From Acidobacteriota bacterium (GTDB lineage: Bacteria; Acidobacteriota; Blastocatellia; Pyrinomonadales; Pyrinomonadaceae): a DNA stretch of 48,449 bases. Below are positions 29,644 through 36,360 of the stretch, one piece after another; positions within the stretch are counted from its first letter, which is position 1, and each line of letters opens with the position of its first letter. The position numbers were made by a program, and so were the translations under genes. Location of the stretch: assembly GCA_020200135.1 (NCBI GenBank), contig JAIVJI010000096.1, positions 11,670-60,118 on the forward strand, read 5' to 3'. The notes beneath the pieces are model-generated. The model worked only from the letters and a program-made list of their open reading frames with translations. It made no database searches and was not told the origin of the DNA.

Positions 29644-30881
29644 AACACTCGGTCGTGTCGGGGCGGGAGGGATCCTTCCGGGAGGAGGCCGGGGCCGACT
29701 CCCGGCGGGGCGCCCGCGTCCGCGACCGGGAGGGTGAATGCGACGCGGGTCGCCATGCCGTCACCGCCGTCTTCGATCCAGATGCGCCCGCCGTGCGCCT
29801 CGACGATTCCTTTGGCGATCGCCAGACCCAGCCCCGTCCCCTTCGGATTGCGGCCGTCGCCCGCGTCGCCGTCCCGGGTGGCGCGGAAGAACTTATCGAA
29901 CACCCGCTCGCGGAGCGCCGGCGGGACGCCCTCCCCTTCATTCTCCACGGCGATTTGAATCACATGGTTGTCGGGACACGCCGCCGTGACGAGGATGGGC
30001 GTCCTTGCCGGAGAATATTTCGCCGCGTTGTCTATCAGCGTGAAGACTACCTCGGACACCGCGCGCGGGTCGACTCGCACGACGGGCATTTCGTCCCGGA
30101 TGTCGACCCTCACCTGGTGCTGCCGCGTGAGCGGCTCGGCACGACTAATGGCCGCCGCGACTATCTCGTCGACGGCCCCCCAACTTCGGCGCAGGTGCAT
30201 TTCGCCCGCCTCAATGCGCGCGAGCTCGATCAGCCCCTCGACGAAGCGGTTGAGCCTGTCGCTCTCTTCGTCGATCACCTCCAGCATTTCCCGCCGCTCC
30301 TCGGCGGCGAGGGTTATCGACCCTCCGCCATTCGCTTTAGCCCGCAGCTCGTCCAGCAGGGTGCTGACCGAGGCCTTGATCGAGGTGAGGGGGGTGCGGA
30401 TGTCGTGGGTGACCGCGTCCAGAAGCGCCGACTTCAGCTTCTCGCTCTGCCGGAGCGCTTCGGCGTGGCTCGCCCGCTCGAAGGCGCCGCGCAGTTCTTC
30501 GTAGAGGCGCTCGATCTCGTGGCGCCCAGCCTCGGCCTCCTCCGTCCGGCGCTTCGCGTGCGCCGAGAGCTGGCCGACCGTGACGGCGGTGATGAGGAAG
30601 GCGATCAGAGCGATCCAGTTATCCCAGGCGTCGACCGTCAGCGTGCCGTGCGGCGGCAGGAAGAAGAAATTGAAGCACAAGACGCCGAGGAGTGAGGCCG
30701 CCACGGCCGGCCGCGACCCCCACCAGGTGGCGACGAAAAGCACGACGAGCAGGAGGGCGAGGGCGACCGTCGCGGCGTTGACATGTCCGCCGAACAGCTT
30801 CAGCGCGGCGGTCACGGCCGCCACACCGGCGGTCGCCGCAAAATACCCCGCCCGACTGTTCCCCGGCGTCACCAACCTCAT
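29640..30881 (-). CDS. KdpD-like sensor histidine kinase lacking the N-terminal KdpD/USP region
   Basis: A 413-residue membrane kinase equal to the C-terminal half of KdpD. Residues ~10-105 hold four hydrophobic helices of the DUF4118 module with the hallmark FNFFFLPPHGTLTV. A linker helix leads to the HisKA domain (THDIRTPLTSIKAS, the H being the phosphorylated residue) and HATPase_c (N box LIDNAAKYSP, G1 VENEGEGVP, G2 GTGLGLAIAKGI). The cytoplasmic KdpD and USP sensor domains and the GAF present in full-length KdpD are absent, so K+/ligand sensing must differ or reside elsewhere. No good Shine-Dalgarno precedes the ATG (30879-30881): the end of an IS1595-type element lies only 8 bp upstream, so the native promoter and leader appear displaced. 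Confidence 0.9.
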   Translation of the reverse strand: MRLVTPGNSRAGYFAATAGVAAVTAALKLFGGHVNAATVALALLLVVLFVATWWGSRPAVAASLLGVLCFNFFFLPPHGTLTVDAWDNWIALIAFLITAVTVGQLSAHAKRRTEEAEAGRHEIERLYEELRGAFERASHAEALRQSEKLKSALLDAVTHDIRTPLTSIKASVSTLLDELRAKANGGGSITLAAEERREMLEVIDEESDRLNRFVEGLIELARIEAGEMHLRRSWGAVDEIVAAAISRAEPLTRQHQVRVDIRDEMPVVRVDPRAVSEVVFTLIDNAAKYSPARTPILVTAACPDNHVIQIAVENEGEGVPPALRERVFDKFFRATRDGDAGDGRNPKGTGLGLAIAKGIVEAHGGRIWIEDGGDGMATRVAFTLPVADAGAPPGVGPGLLPEGSLPPRHDRVL

Positions 30882-30886
30882 ATTGT

Positions 30887-31189
30887 TTAGGCTCTAGAGT
30901 AGCAAAGCAGCTCTAGAGGGGGTTTGCTTTCGAGTAGCTTGAGTAACTCGCGCGACAAGTTTTTGTCCCGGTGATTGAACCCATACGCGCACTCCTTCGA
31001 GTGCGCGTCGAAGGTCCCCGCCGGGATGCGGTTGAACTTCTGGAGGCGACGCCTGGCGAAACCCCGGAAGCTCTCGACGCCGTTAACGTGATGCGTGCCC
31101 CGCGCGAACTCGTCCCGACCGTGGTGAACTCTAAAGTGCTTTGCATACCCGACATCAACCAGGCCGTCGTGACCGCGCCGACCGTCCAT
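30887..31189 (-). pseudogene. C-terminal fragment of an IS1595-family (ISXO2-like) transposase
   Basis: The minus frame from 31189 reads DGLVDVGYAKHFRVHHG, FARGTHHVNGVESFRGFA and CAYGFNHRDKNLSRELLKLL, the conserved C-terminal part of ISXO2-like DDE transposases (normally about 300 residues). The N-terminal two-thirds is missing. Upstream in the element an out-of-frame ATG at 31215 may be the original start now joined to the wrong frame by the internal deletion. The stop at 30887-30889 lies just outside the inverted repeat. Not functional. Confidence 0.85.
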
Positions 31190-31236
31190 CTCGGTAGCTT
31201 AGCACTTTCAATCATGCGGTTTGCTACTCTAGAGCC
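30890..31236 (-). mobile_element. IS1595-type deletion derivative (MITE-sized, 347 bp)
   Basis: Perfect 17-bp terminal inverted repeats, GGCTCTAGAGTAGCAAA at 30890-30906 and its complement at 31220-31236, enclose a fragment of transposase. At 347 bp the element is too short for a full transposase, so any movement would need a complete relative elsewhere. The 8-bp flanks (ATTGTTTA and TGGTGTAA) are similar but not identical, so no target duplication can be claimed; it may have decayed. The left end sits 8 bp before the sensor kinase start codon. Confidence 0.85.
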
Positions 31237-31362
31237 TGGTGTAAAAGCACAGGCTCATTTCCGCATGGCCGACACCACACCTCGTCGCACAGCTCATCCG
31301 AGCTCCGACCGCAGCCCCGCGCTCTCCCGGACACACGCTGAAGCACCACCATGGCGCGGCCG
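31237..31362. other. short gap between IS element and cupin gene
   Basis: No gene, hairpin with T-run or recognisable site seen. Confidence 0.4.
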
Positions 31363-31677
31363 TCATCCTTCCGGGTAAAAAACAAAGAGAGTGCAGCCCG
31401 TAGAACTCTGTGGCACGTGTGAAGAGCCGGCGGGGTTATGAATGAATGTGCCGGCAGGGTAGTCACGCACCCCGTCGTTGAAGACTCCCGAGATGACGTA
31501 AACCTCTTCCGGCCCAGGCTCGTGCACGTCCAGCCCTTCCCAGCAACAACCGGGAGCGATCTCCAGCACATGGGCGCTGGCTCCGTTCTCGCCTTTCCAC
31601 AACGGGCGGAGCCTGATTCCTTTGAATAGCTCTCTGACCGGCGAACTTTCAACATCGGACCAACTTATCTCAGGCAT
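31363..31677 (-). CDS. small cupin (ChrR-type anti-sigma cupin fold)
   Basis: A 104-residue single-domain cupin. The first motif is seen as WEGLDVHEPGPEEVYVISG and the second as YPAGTFIHNPAGSSH; histidines and glutamate in these supply metal ligands in the family. It resembles the cupin half of ChrR-type anti-sigma factors and small metal cupins, but the N-terminal zinc anti-sigma domain is absent and no ECF sigma gene is adjacent, so the function is open. A GGGGGAG stretch precedes the ATG (31675-31677). It lies 144 bp downstream of the ornithine-cyclodeaminase-family gene on the same strand; cotranscription is possible. Confidence 0.8.
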   Translation of the reverse strand: MPEISWSDVESSPVRELFKGIRLRPLWKGENGASAHVLEIAPGCCWEGLDVHEPGPEEVYVISGVFNDGVRDYPAGTFIHNPAGSSHVPQSSTGCTLFVFYPEG

Positions 31678-31821
31678 ACGCTCCCCCTTCCTCCTCGGCG
31701 GCGTTTGGGTGACAGCCTTGACCGAGTCCGCGCCAACAACGTGAGCACTTTCTCACGCGCCAAGTTCGATGCGTTGATAGGCACATTAAAATCTTGCGGG
31801 CCGGTGCGGTGGTTAAAGCTA

Positions 31822-32820
31822 CTACTCCGCGAGGTCGAGCCAGCCCCCCACCCCGGCCCGAAGCGCATTCTGGTACACGACCGAGGCGGCGGCCACGTCC
31901 TGCAACGCCGTGCCGGTGGAATCGAAGATGATGACCTCTTCGTCCGACGTGCGCCCGGGCGTCCGCGCCGCCACGATCGCGCCCAACTCCGCGTACACGT
32001 CGGATTTGTCCATGACCCCGGCCGCTATCGCGTGATGAAGATCGCCAATTGTCGCGCACTGCTCCAGAACGTCGACGACGACTTTATTCGAGGCCATAAG
32101 CGCCGGGTCCAGTTCCTGCTTCAAAGGGTTGTCCGCGCCCACGGCCGCGACAAACGTGCCGGCGCGTACATGCTCCTGCATCAAGAATGGTCGCCTCGAC
32201 GGCGTGCAGGTGACGCAGACGTCACTCGCTCCGAGCGCGCCCGGCAGGTCCGTAACGGGTATAACCTCCGTCCTCAGCTCCTCTGACATCTCATCCGCGA
32301 ACTTGCCGGCCAGGACCTCATCCCGGTCGTAGGCGTACACCCTTGCGAGCCGGATCACCTGCGCCAGGGATTTCAACTGGGCCCGCCCCTGCACGCCGCA
32401 GCCGCAGACGGTGGCCGCCTTCGAATCAGGTCTGGCCAGGTACTTCGCGGCGACGGCGGTCGCCGCCCCGGTGCGCAGGGCCGTGATTTCAATCGAATCC
32501 ATCAGGGCCAGCGGGTAGCCGCTTTCGCCGTCGTGGAGCGCGATAACCCCTTGAATCGTGGGCAGTCCCCACCGACTCGTGTTCCGGGGGAAGTTCCCGT
32601 TCACTTTCGCCGCGTAATAGGTCCCGGCCGCGAGCTTGAGGCCGGCAGACTTGATGTGAAAGCCGCCGTCCCCCGTCAGCGTCTCCAGGACTCCCGGCGG
32701 TAAGCTTTGCCCCTCCTCATTCAGCCGGAACGCCTCTTCGACGGCCCCGATGCACTCACCGAGGCTCAGGAGCGACGCGACTTCGGAGCGTTTGAGAATC
32801 AGAGTGCCGTCAGGCTTCAT
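31822..32820 (-). CDS. ornithine cyclodeaminase / mu-crystallin family NAD(P)-dependent enzyme
   Basis: A 332-residue protein of the OCD/alanine-dehydrogenase (AlaDH-like) family. The substrate-side segment YYAAKVNGNFP carries the conserved lysine; the family signature DSIEITALRTGAATAVAAKYLA is intact; the Rossmann loop reads CGCGVQGRAQLKSLA; VTCTPSRRPFL and AAVGADNPLKQELDP follow. Members deaminate or oxidise amino acids or reduce cyclic imines; the sequence does not tell which. The start at 32820 is preferred over the in-frame ATG at 32874 because GAGG lies six bases upstream, family homology starts there, and the longer form would contain the palindromic operator at 32853-32870. Divergent from chrB. 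Confidence 0.9.
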   Translation of the reverse strand: MKPDGTLILKRSEVASLLSLGECIGAVEEAFRLNEEGQSLPPGVLETLTGDGGFHIKSAGLKLAAGTYYAAKVNGNFPRNTSRWGLPTIQGVIALHDGESGYPLALMDSIEITALRTGAATAVAAKYLARPDSKAATVCGCGVQGRAQLKSLAQVIRLARVYAYDRDEVLAGKFADEMSEELRTEVIPVTDLPGALGASDVCVTCTPSRRPFLMQEHVRAGTFVAAVGADNPLKQELDPALMASNKVVVDVLEQCATIGDLHHAIAAGVMDKSDVYAELGAIVAARTPGRTSDEEVIIFDSTGTALQDVAAASVVYQNALRAGVGGWLDLAE

Positions 32821-32852
32821 AAGCGGCCTCGGTGCGCAAGTCTTGCGGGAAT

Positions 32853-32870
32853 TTGTAACAGTCGTTACAA
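32853..32870. promoter_or_regulatory. 18-bp palindromic operator between divergent genes
   Basis: TTGTAAC, a 4-bp spacer, then GTTACAA: perfect 7-bp arms. It lies between the divergent ornithine-cyclodeaminase-family gene and chrB, about -40 to -23 relative to the chrB start. A TACTAT box at 32882-32887, only five bases from the chrB ATG and with no Shine-Dalgarno, suggests a leaderless chrB transcript with the palindrome over its -35 region. The binding protein is unknown; ChrB itself is a candidate because the family includes chromate-responsive regulators. Confidence 0.7.
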
Positions 32871-32892
32871 TCAACTTCGGTTACTATACGTT

Positions 32893-33975
32893 ATGGGTCT
32901 AAGAGAAGCCAGGCCGGAGTGGATGCTCCTCATCCACCTGTTACCGCCGAAGCCCACCTCCCTGCGCGTGCGCGCCTGGCGCAAGTTGCAGAGGCTCGGC
33001 GCGCTCCCGCTCAAGAACTCGGTCTACGTGCTGCCCTTCAACGAGAAGACGCACGAGGACTTCCAGTGGCTCAAGCAGGAGATCGAGGGGGCGGGCGGGG
33101 AGGCGACCGTCTTCCGCGCCGGCTCCGTGGAAGGCGCGACGGACGAAGAGATCATCGACGCCTTCCGCAAAGCGCGCGACGAGGAGTATGCCCGGCTCGC
33201 GGCCGAACTCGACGGGTTGACGGGTGCCGCCCGCGAGCAGAAGCGGGGCGGCCACCTCTCGGCCGGGAGGCTCGGCGGGTACGAGGCCGGGCTCGACAAA
33301 CTGCACGCCGAGTTGGAGCGTGTTATCTCCACCGACTTCTTCGGCGCCCGGGGCCGTGTGGCGGCAACGGCGGCCTATGAGCGGTGCCGGAAGGCCCTCC
33401 GGGCGTCGCAGGATCGGCGGGGCGACGGCAAAGAGGCGGGCGCGACAAAAAGCGATGTGCTGCATCTCCCTCAGTACCAGGGCCGGCGCTGGGTGACGCG
33501 CCGCAACCTGCACATCGACCGCCTGGCCTCCGCTTGGCTGATCAGGCAGTTCATCGACAGGCGGCCGCGCTTCCACTTCGTCGCCGAGGGCGAGCGGGTC
33601 GAGGGCGGCATCCCCTTCGACATGTTCGGGGCGGAGTTCACACACCGGGGTGATGACTGCACCTTCGAGACTTTAATCAAGCGGTTCAGACTCGGCGACG
33701 ACCACGCCTTGGGCCAGCTCGCCGAGATCGTCCACGACATCGACCTCAAAGACGACAAGTTCAACCGGCTCGAAGCCGCGGGCGTCAACGCGACCGTGAC
33801 GGGGCTCTCCGAGCTGCTCAAAGACGACCGCAAACTCCTCCAGCAATCCGGCGTGATCTTCGACGGCCTGTACGCGCTGCTGAGCGTGGACGCCGGCAAA
33901 GACAAGGGGGAGGGGGGTGGCGGTAAAAAGCGGGGCCGCGGGGCCGGCGCGGGCGGACGAAAGAAGTCAGGTTAA
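32893..33975 (+). CDS. chrB: ChrB chromate-resistance protein (ChrB N- and C-domains)
   Basis: A 360-residue two-domain ChrB. Residues 1-~150 are the ChrB N-terminal region (MLLIHLLPPKPTSLRVRAWRKLQ, LKNSVYVLP, then a FRAGSVEGATDEEI acidic helix). Residues ~185-330 are the ChrB C-terminal domain beginning RRWVTRRNLHIDRLASAWLI with HRGDDCTFETLIKRF. The tail is a Lys/Gly/Arg-rich low-complexity stretch that may bind nucleic acid. In proteobacterial chr operons ChrB senses chromate and regulates the chrA efflux gene. Here no CHR-type ChrA is present; instead an MFS permease follows on the same strand. The ATG at 32893 is favoured because the upstream part of the frame covers the divergent promoter. 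Confidence 0.9.
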   Translation: MGLREARPEWMLLIHLLPPKPTSLRVRAWRKLQRLGALPLKNSVYVLPFNEKTHEDFQWLKQEIEGAGGEATVFRAGSVEGATDEEIIDAFRKARDEEYARLAAELDGLTGAAREQKRGGHLSAGRLGGYEAGLDKLHAELERVISTDFFGARGRVAATAAYERCRKALRASQDRRGDGKEAGATKSDVLHLPQYQGRRWVTRRNLHIDRLASAWLIRQFIDRRPRFHFVAEGERVEGGIPFDMFGAEFTHRGDDCTFETLIKRFRLGDDHALGQLAEIVHDIDLKDDKFNRLEAAGVNATVTGLSELLKDDRKLLQQSGVIFDGLYALLSVDAGKDKGEGGGGKKRGRGAGAGGRKKSG

Positions 33976-34131
33976 GGCGCGAGCAGCTTCTCCTTCCGGG
34001 ACGGGCTCTGCGGCACGTACACGCCGCGCTTCGACTTCGGGGGGCTGCGCTACGGGCTCGACGGCTTTGACGACGCGGGCGGACGGGGCTTGAGGGCGCT
34101 TTTAAAAATGCCGTTCTTTAAGTTTGAATAA
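33976..34131 (+). pseudogene. in-frame coding remnant after chrB
   Basis: Directly after the chrB TAA the same frame stays open for 51 more codons and then stops at 34129-34131. It reads like real protein (FSFRDGLCGTYTPRFDF, ending LLKMPFFKFE) with GC-rich third positions until the end, but has no start. I do not recognise the family. It is probably the 3' end of a gene whose 5' part was deleted. Confidence 0.45.
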
Positions 34132-34148
34132 TCCGCAGACATTCGACC

Positions 34149-35375
34149 GTGGCTGAGAGCAAAGAACAGCCCTCGACGTTCCCGAGCGCGACGACACGCC
34201 GCCGACGCGCCGCAGATTATTTAGGGTTGGAGCGCAACGTCGTCATCGTCTCGGCCGTCGTCTTCCTGCTCGGGTTCGGCGAGGAGCTGTGGAAGCGCTA
34301 CCTGCCGAAGTATCTGGAGGCGCTCGGGGCCGGCGTCGGGGTCATCGGGCTGTTCGGCACGGCGAAGGACTTCTTCGACGCCGTCTACCAGTACCCCGGC
34401 GGCCGGCTCGCCGACCGTGTGGGACGGCGCCGCGCCTTCCTCGCCTTCATCGCGCTGGCCTCGGTCGGGTATCTGGTCTACCTGCTCAGCCCCTCGTGGC
34501 CATTCGTCTTCCTCGGCCTCGCCCTCTCGATGGCCTGGCAAAGCATGGCGAGCCCGGCCGTCTTCGCAGTCATCGGCGACGCGCTCCCGAGGGAGCGGCG
34601 GGCGATGGGCTTCACCCTCCAGTCGATGTTGAAGCGCGTTCCGATGGCCGCCGCGCCGCTCCTCGGCGGGGGGCTGATCGCCTGGGCCGGAGTCGTCTCG
34701 GGGGTGCGCCTGGGGCTCGTCATCATGTTGGCGCTCGCCGGCGTCGGCGCGGCCCTGACGCTGGCCATCAACCTGCCGGTGGTGGTCGGCGCTCCCGCCA
34801 ACATCAAAGGCGTCTGGCGCTCGTTCCACGGCGCGCTCAAGCGGCTCCTCGTCTCCGACATCATCATCCGGACGTGTGAGGGGATGGCCGAGATCTTCAT
34901 CATCCTCTACGCGACGAACGTGACCGGCATCAGCCTCCCCCAGTACGGCGTACTCTTCGCCGTCCAGATGGTCACGGCCATCCTCGTCTACATCCCGGCG
35001 GCGAAAGTGGCAGACCGCGTGGGCCGGAAGCCCTTCGTCATCGCCACCTTCGTCTGTTTCGCGCTCTTCCCCGTGGCGGTCGTGCTGGCGCGGAGTTTCG
35101 CCGCGTTGGTCTTCGCCTTCGTCGTCGGGGGACTGAGGGAGATAGGCGAGCCTTCGCGCAAGGCGATGATCGTCGACTTCGCCGAGCCGCACCTGCGCGC
35201 GCGCACCGTGGGCCTGTACTACCTCGTGCGGGGCCTGACGATCACGCCGGCCGCGGCGCTCGGCGGGCTGCTGTGGAAGGTCGAGCCGCAGGCGCCCTTC
35301 GTCGCCGCCGGCATCATCGGCATCGTCGGAACGATAGTCTTCGCCTCCACCGTCGAGGAGCGGCACGCAAGTTAA
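34149..35375 (+). CDS. MFS permease adjacent to chrB
   Basis: A 408-residue major-facilitator protein with about 12 hydrophobic helices. The loop 2-3 motif A is GGRLADRVGRRRAF and its repeat in the second half is AKVADRVGRKPFV; a charged pair occurs in the first helix (GFGEELWKRYLPKYL). The GTG at 34149 starts it; the Arg-rich lead is unusual. It follows chrB by 173 bp, which contain the coding remnant. MFS permeases beside chrB are a plausible replacement for the ChrA chromate exporter, but the sequence gives no substrate. A 9-bp hairpin downstream ends the unit. Confidence 0.87.
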   Translation: MAESKEQPSTFPSATTRRRRAADYLGLERNVVIVSAVVFLLGFGEELWKRYLPKYLEALGAGVGVIGLFGTAKDFFDAVYQYPGGRLADRVGRRRAFLAFIALASVGYLVYLLSPSWPFVFLGLALSMAWQSMASPAVFAVIGDALPRERRAMGFTLQSMLKRVPMAAAPLLGGGLIAWAGVVSGVRLGLVIMLALAGVGAALTLAINLPVVVGAPANIKGVWRSFHGALKRLLVSDIIIRTCEGMAEIFIILYATNVTGISLPQYGVLFAVQMVTAILVYIPAAKVADRVGRKPFVIATFVCFALFPVAVVLARSFAALVFAFVVGGLREIGEPSRKAMIVDFAEPHLRARTVGLYYLVRGLTITPAAALGGLLWKVEPQAPFVAAGIIGIVGTIVFASTVEERHAS

Positions 35376-35453
35376 AGGGGCGAACCGGTTGAGATCGGTT
35401 CGGGAATCCCCGCCGGGTAATCGGCTCCGCCGCGAAAGACAGTATGTAGGTAA

Positions 35454-35486
35454 CGAAAAAGGCCGTCGGCGAGATAACCTTTTTCG
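35454..35486. terminator. bidirectional terminator between convergent genes
   Basis: CGAAAAAGG (35454-35462) and CCTTTTTCG (35478-35486) form a perfect 9-bp stem with a 15-nt loop and built-in A/T runs on both sides, lying between the MFS gene (+) and the LuxR remnant (-). A second, weaker hairpin, CGAACCG/CGGTTCG, lies at 35381-35402. Confidence 0.6.
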
Positions 35487-35528
35487 ATGACGTTCTGAGT
35501 CAACAGTCTACGGCGACCCCGGCGGCTT

Positions 35529-35909
35529 TCACATCATCAGCAGTCCGCGGCGGAGTCCCTGCATGACGGCCTCCGTGCGCGTCGAAACGTCGAGCTTGGC
35601 GAAGACCGAGGCCAGGTGAAACTTGACGGTGTGTTCCGAGATGTTCAGGCGCCAGGCGATCTCCTTGTTGCTTAAACCCTCGGCGAGCATCTCCAGCACC
35701 TCGCGTTCGCGCGGCGTGAGCGCCTCCCGCCCGGGTTCGGCGGGCGGCGGGCGGCGGCCCGCCCCCGGCGTTGCGAGCGGCCCCTCGACGTTCGGGGCCG
35801 GCCGCGATAGGAGCGCGGCCAAAGTCTCCGGGGCGAGCGCGGCGAGACCCGCGGAGACGGCCTCGACCGCCGCGATGATCTCGCCGGCTGTGGCCGCGGG
35901 CGGCAGCAG
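35529..35909 (-). pseudogene. LuxR/NarL-type response regulator, 5'-truncated
   Basis: What remains is the end of a receiver-like domain (ATAGEIIAAVEAVSAGLAAL), a Pro-rich linker and a complete LuxR helix-turn-helix: LTPREREVLEMLAEGLSNKEIAWRLNISEHTVKFHLASVFAKL. The stop is at 35529-35531. Upstream the frame reads Ser/Arg-rich noise because it enters a different gene; the first ~100 residues with the phospho-acceptor aspartate are missing. The junction lies at CTGCTGCCGC (35909-35900), shared with the upstream chelating-protein remnant. A longer open frame extends to 36152 but is not a real N-terminus. Confidence 0.75.
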
Positions 35910-36237
35910 ATCGCTTTGCAGACGGGGATGCGCTCGGCGCAGTTCACGGGGGGAAGGTTTGCTCGTCGGGCGGGTCGACGCGGAGTACGACGACGCCGTG
36001 CGCGCGCTGCTCGCGCCCTTCGATGGTCTGCGCGACGCGGCGCGCCGACGCGGCGACCTCCGCCTCTCCGACCACGCGCTTGCCGACGAGCATGTCCACC
36101 AGACCGTAGAGCGTCGATTCGAGCGCGTGGATGCGTTCGGCCGGTTGGCCATCGACGGTGTGCGAATGCATGGCGCCCTGCGTGGCCTGCCGCTCCAGCT
36201 CTTCGAGCGGCTTGAGCAGATCAGGTCCGGCGACTTT
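35900..36237 (-). pseudogene. YkgJ/UPF0153-like Zn/Fe-chelating protein, remnant
   Basis: The minus frame from 36237 reads GPDLLKPLEELERQATQG, HALESTLYGLVDMLVGKR and VVVLRVDPPDEQTFPP, then meets a stop at 35944-35946. With one extra C in the C6 run at 35953-35948 it continues as VNCAERIPVCKAICC, a C-x6-C-x3-CC cluster as in the CxxCxxCC chelating family. The rest of the protein is missing and the sequence passes straight into the LuxR gene. There is no good start: the frame opens after a TAA at 36238-36240 and the first ATG is at 36171. So it is broken by a homopolymer frameshift, a 3' deletion and perhaps 5' loss. Confidence 0.65.
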
Positions 36238-36286
36238 TTAAGGCGTGCCGCCTATCGAAGGCGGCGCACCGCCTGGCGAAAGAGGT

Positions 36287-36315
36287 GCCGGGCCGGAACT
36301 TTATTCCGGCCCGGC
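36287..36315 (-). terminator. intrinsic terminator after the oxidase gene
   Basis: A perfect 12-bp stem (GCCGGGCCGGAA, 36287-36298, with 36304-36315) and a 5-nt loop. On the minus strand it is followed by ACCTCTTTC, a modest T-run. It lies about 45 bp after the oxidase stop (36361). Confidence 0.7.
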
Positions 36316-36360
36316 GCGGCACGCTTTGAGTCTCCCTCTTTGCCAACGCTCGGCCAGAGT

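Noticed and set aside
30882..31244. Target-site duplication flanking the IS1595-type element.
   Set aside because: The 8-bp flanks ATTGTTTA and TGGTGTAA are only similar; no exact duplication can be claimed.
31740..31757. 6-bp hairpin CGTGAG/CTCACG between the cupin and the ornithine-cyclodeaminase-family genes.
   Set aside because: Too short and without a T-run; could be chance.
32821..32874. Longer start for the ornithine-cyclodeaminase-family gene.
   Set aside because: It would put the palindromic operator inside the coding region, and the shorter start has a Shine-Dalgarno and matches family length.
35910..36152. N-terminal 80 residues of the longest LuxR frame.
   Set aside because: Ser/Arg-rich noise; the real coding frame here is that of the chelating-protein remnant.
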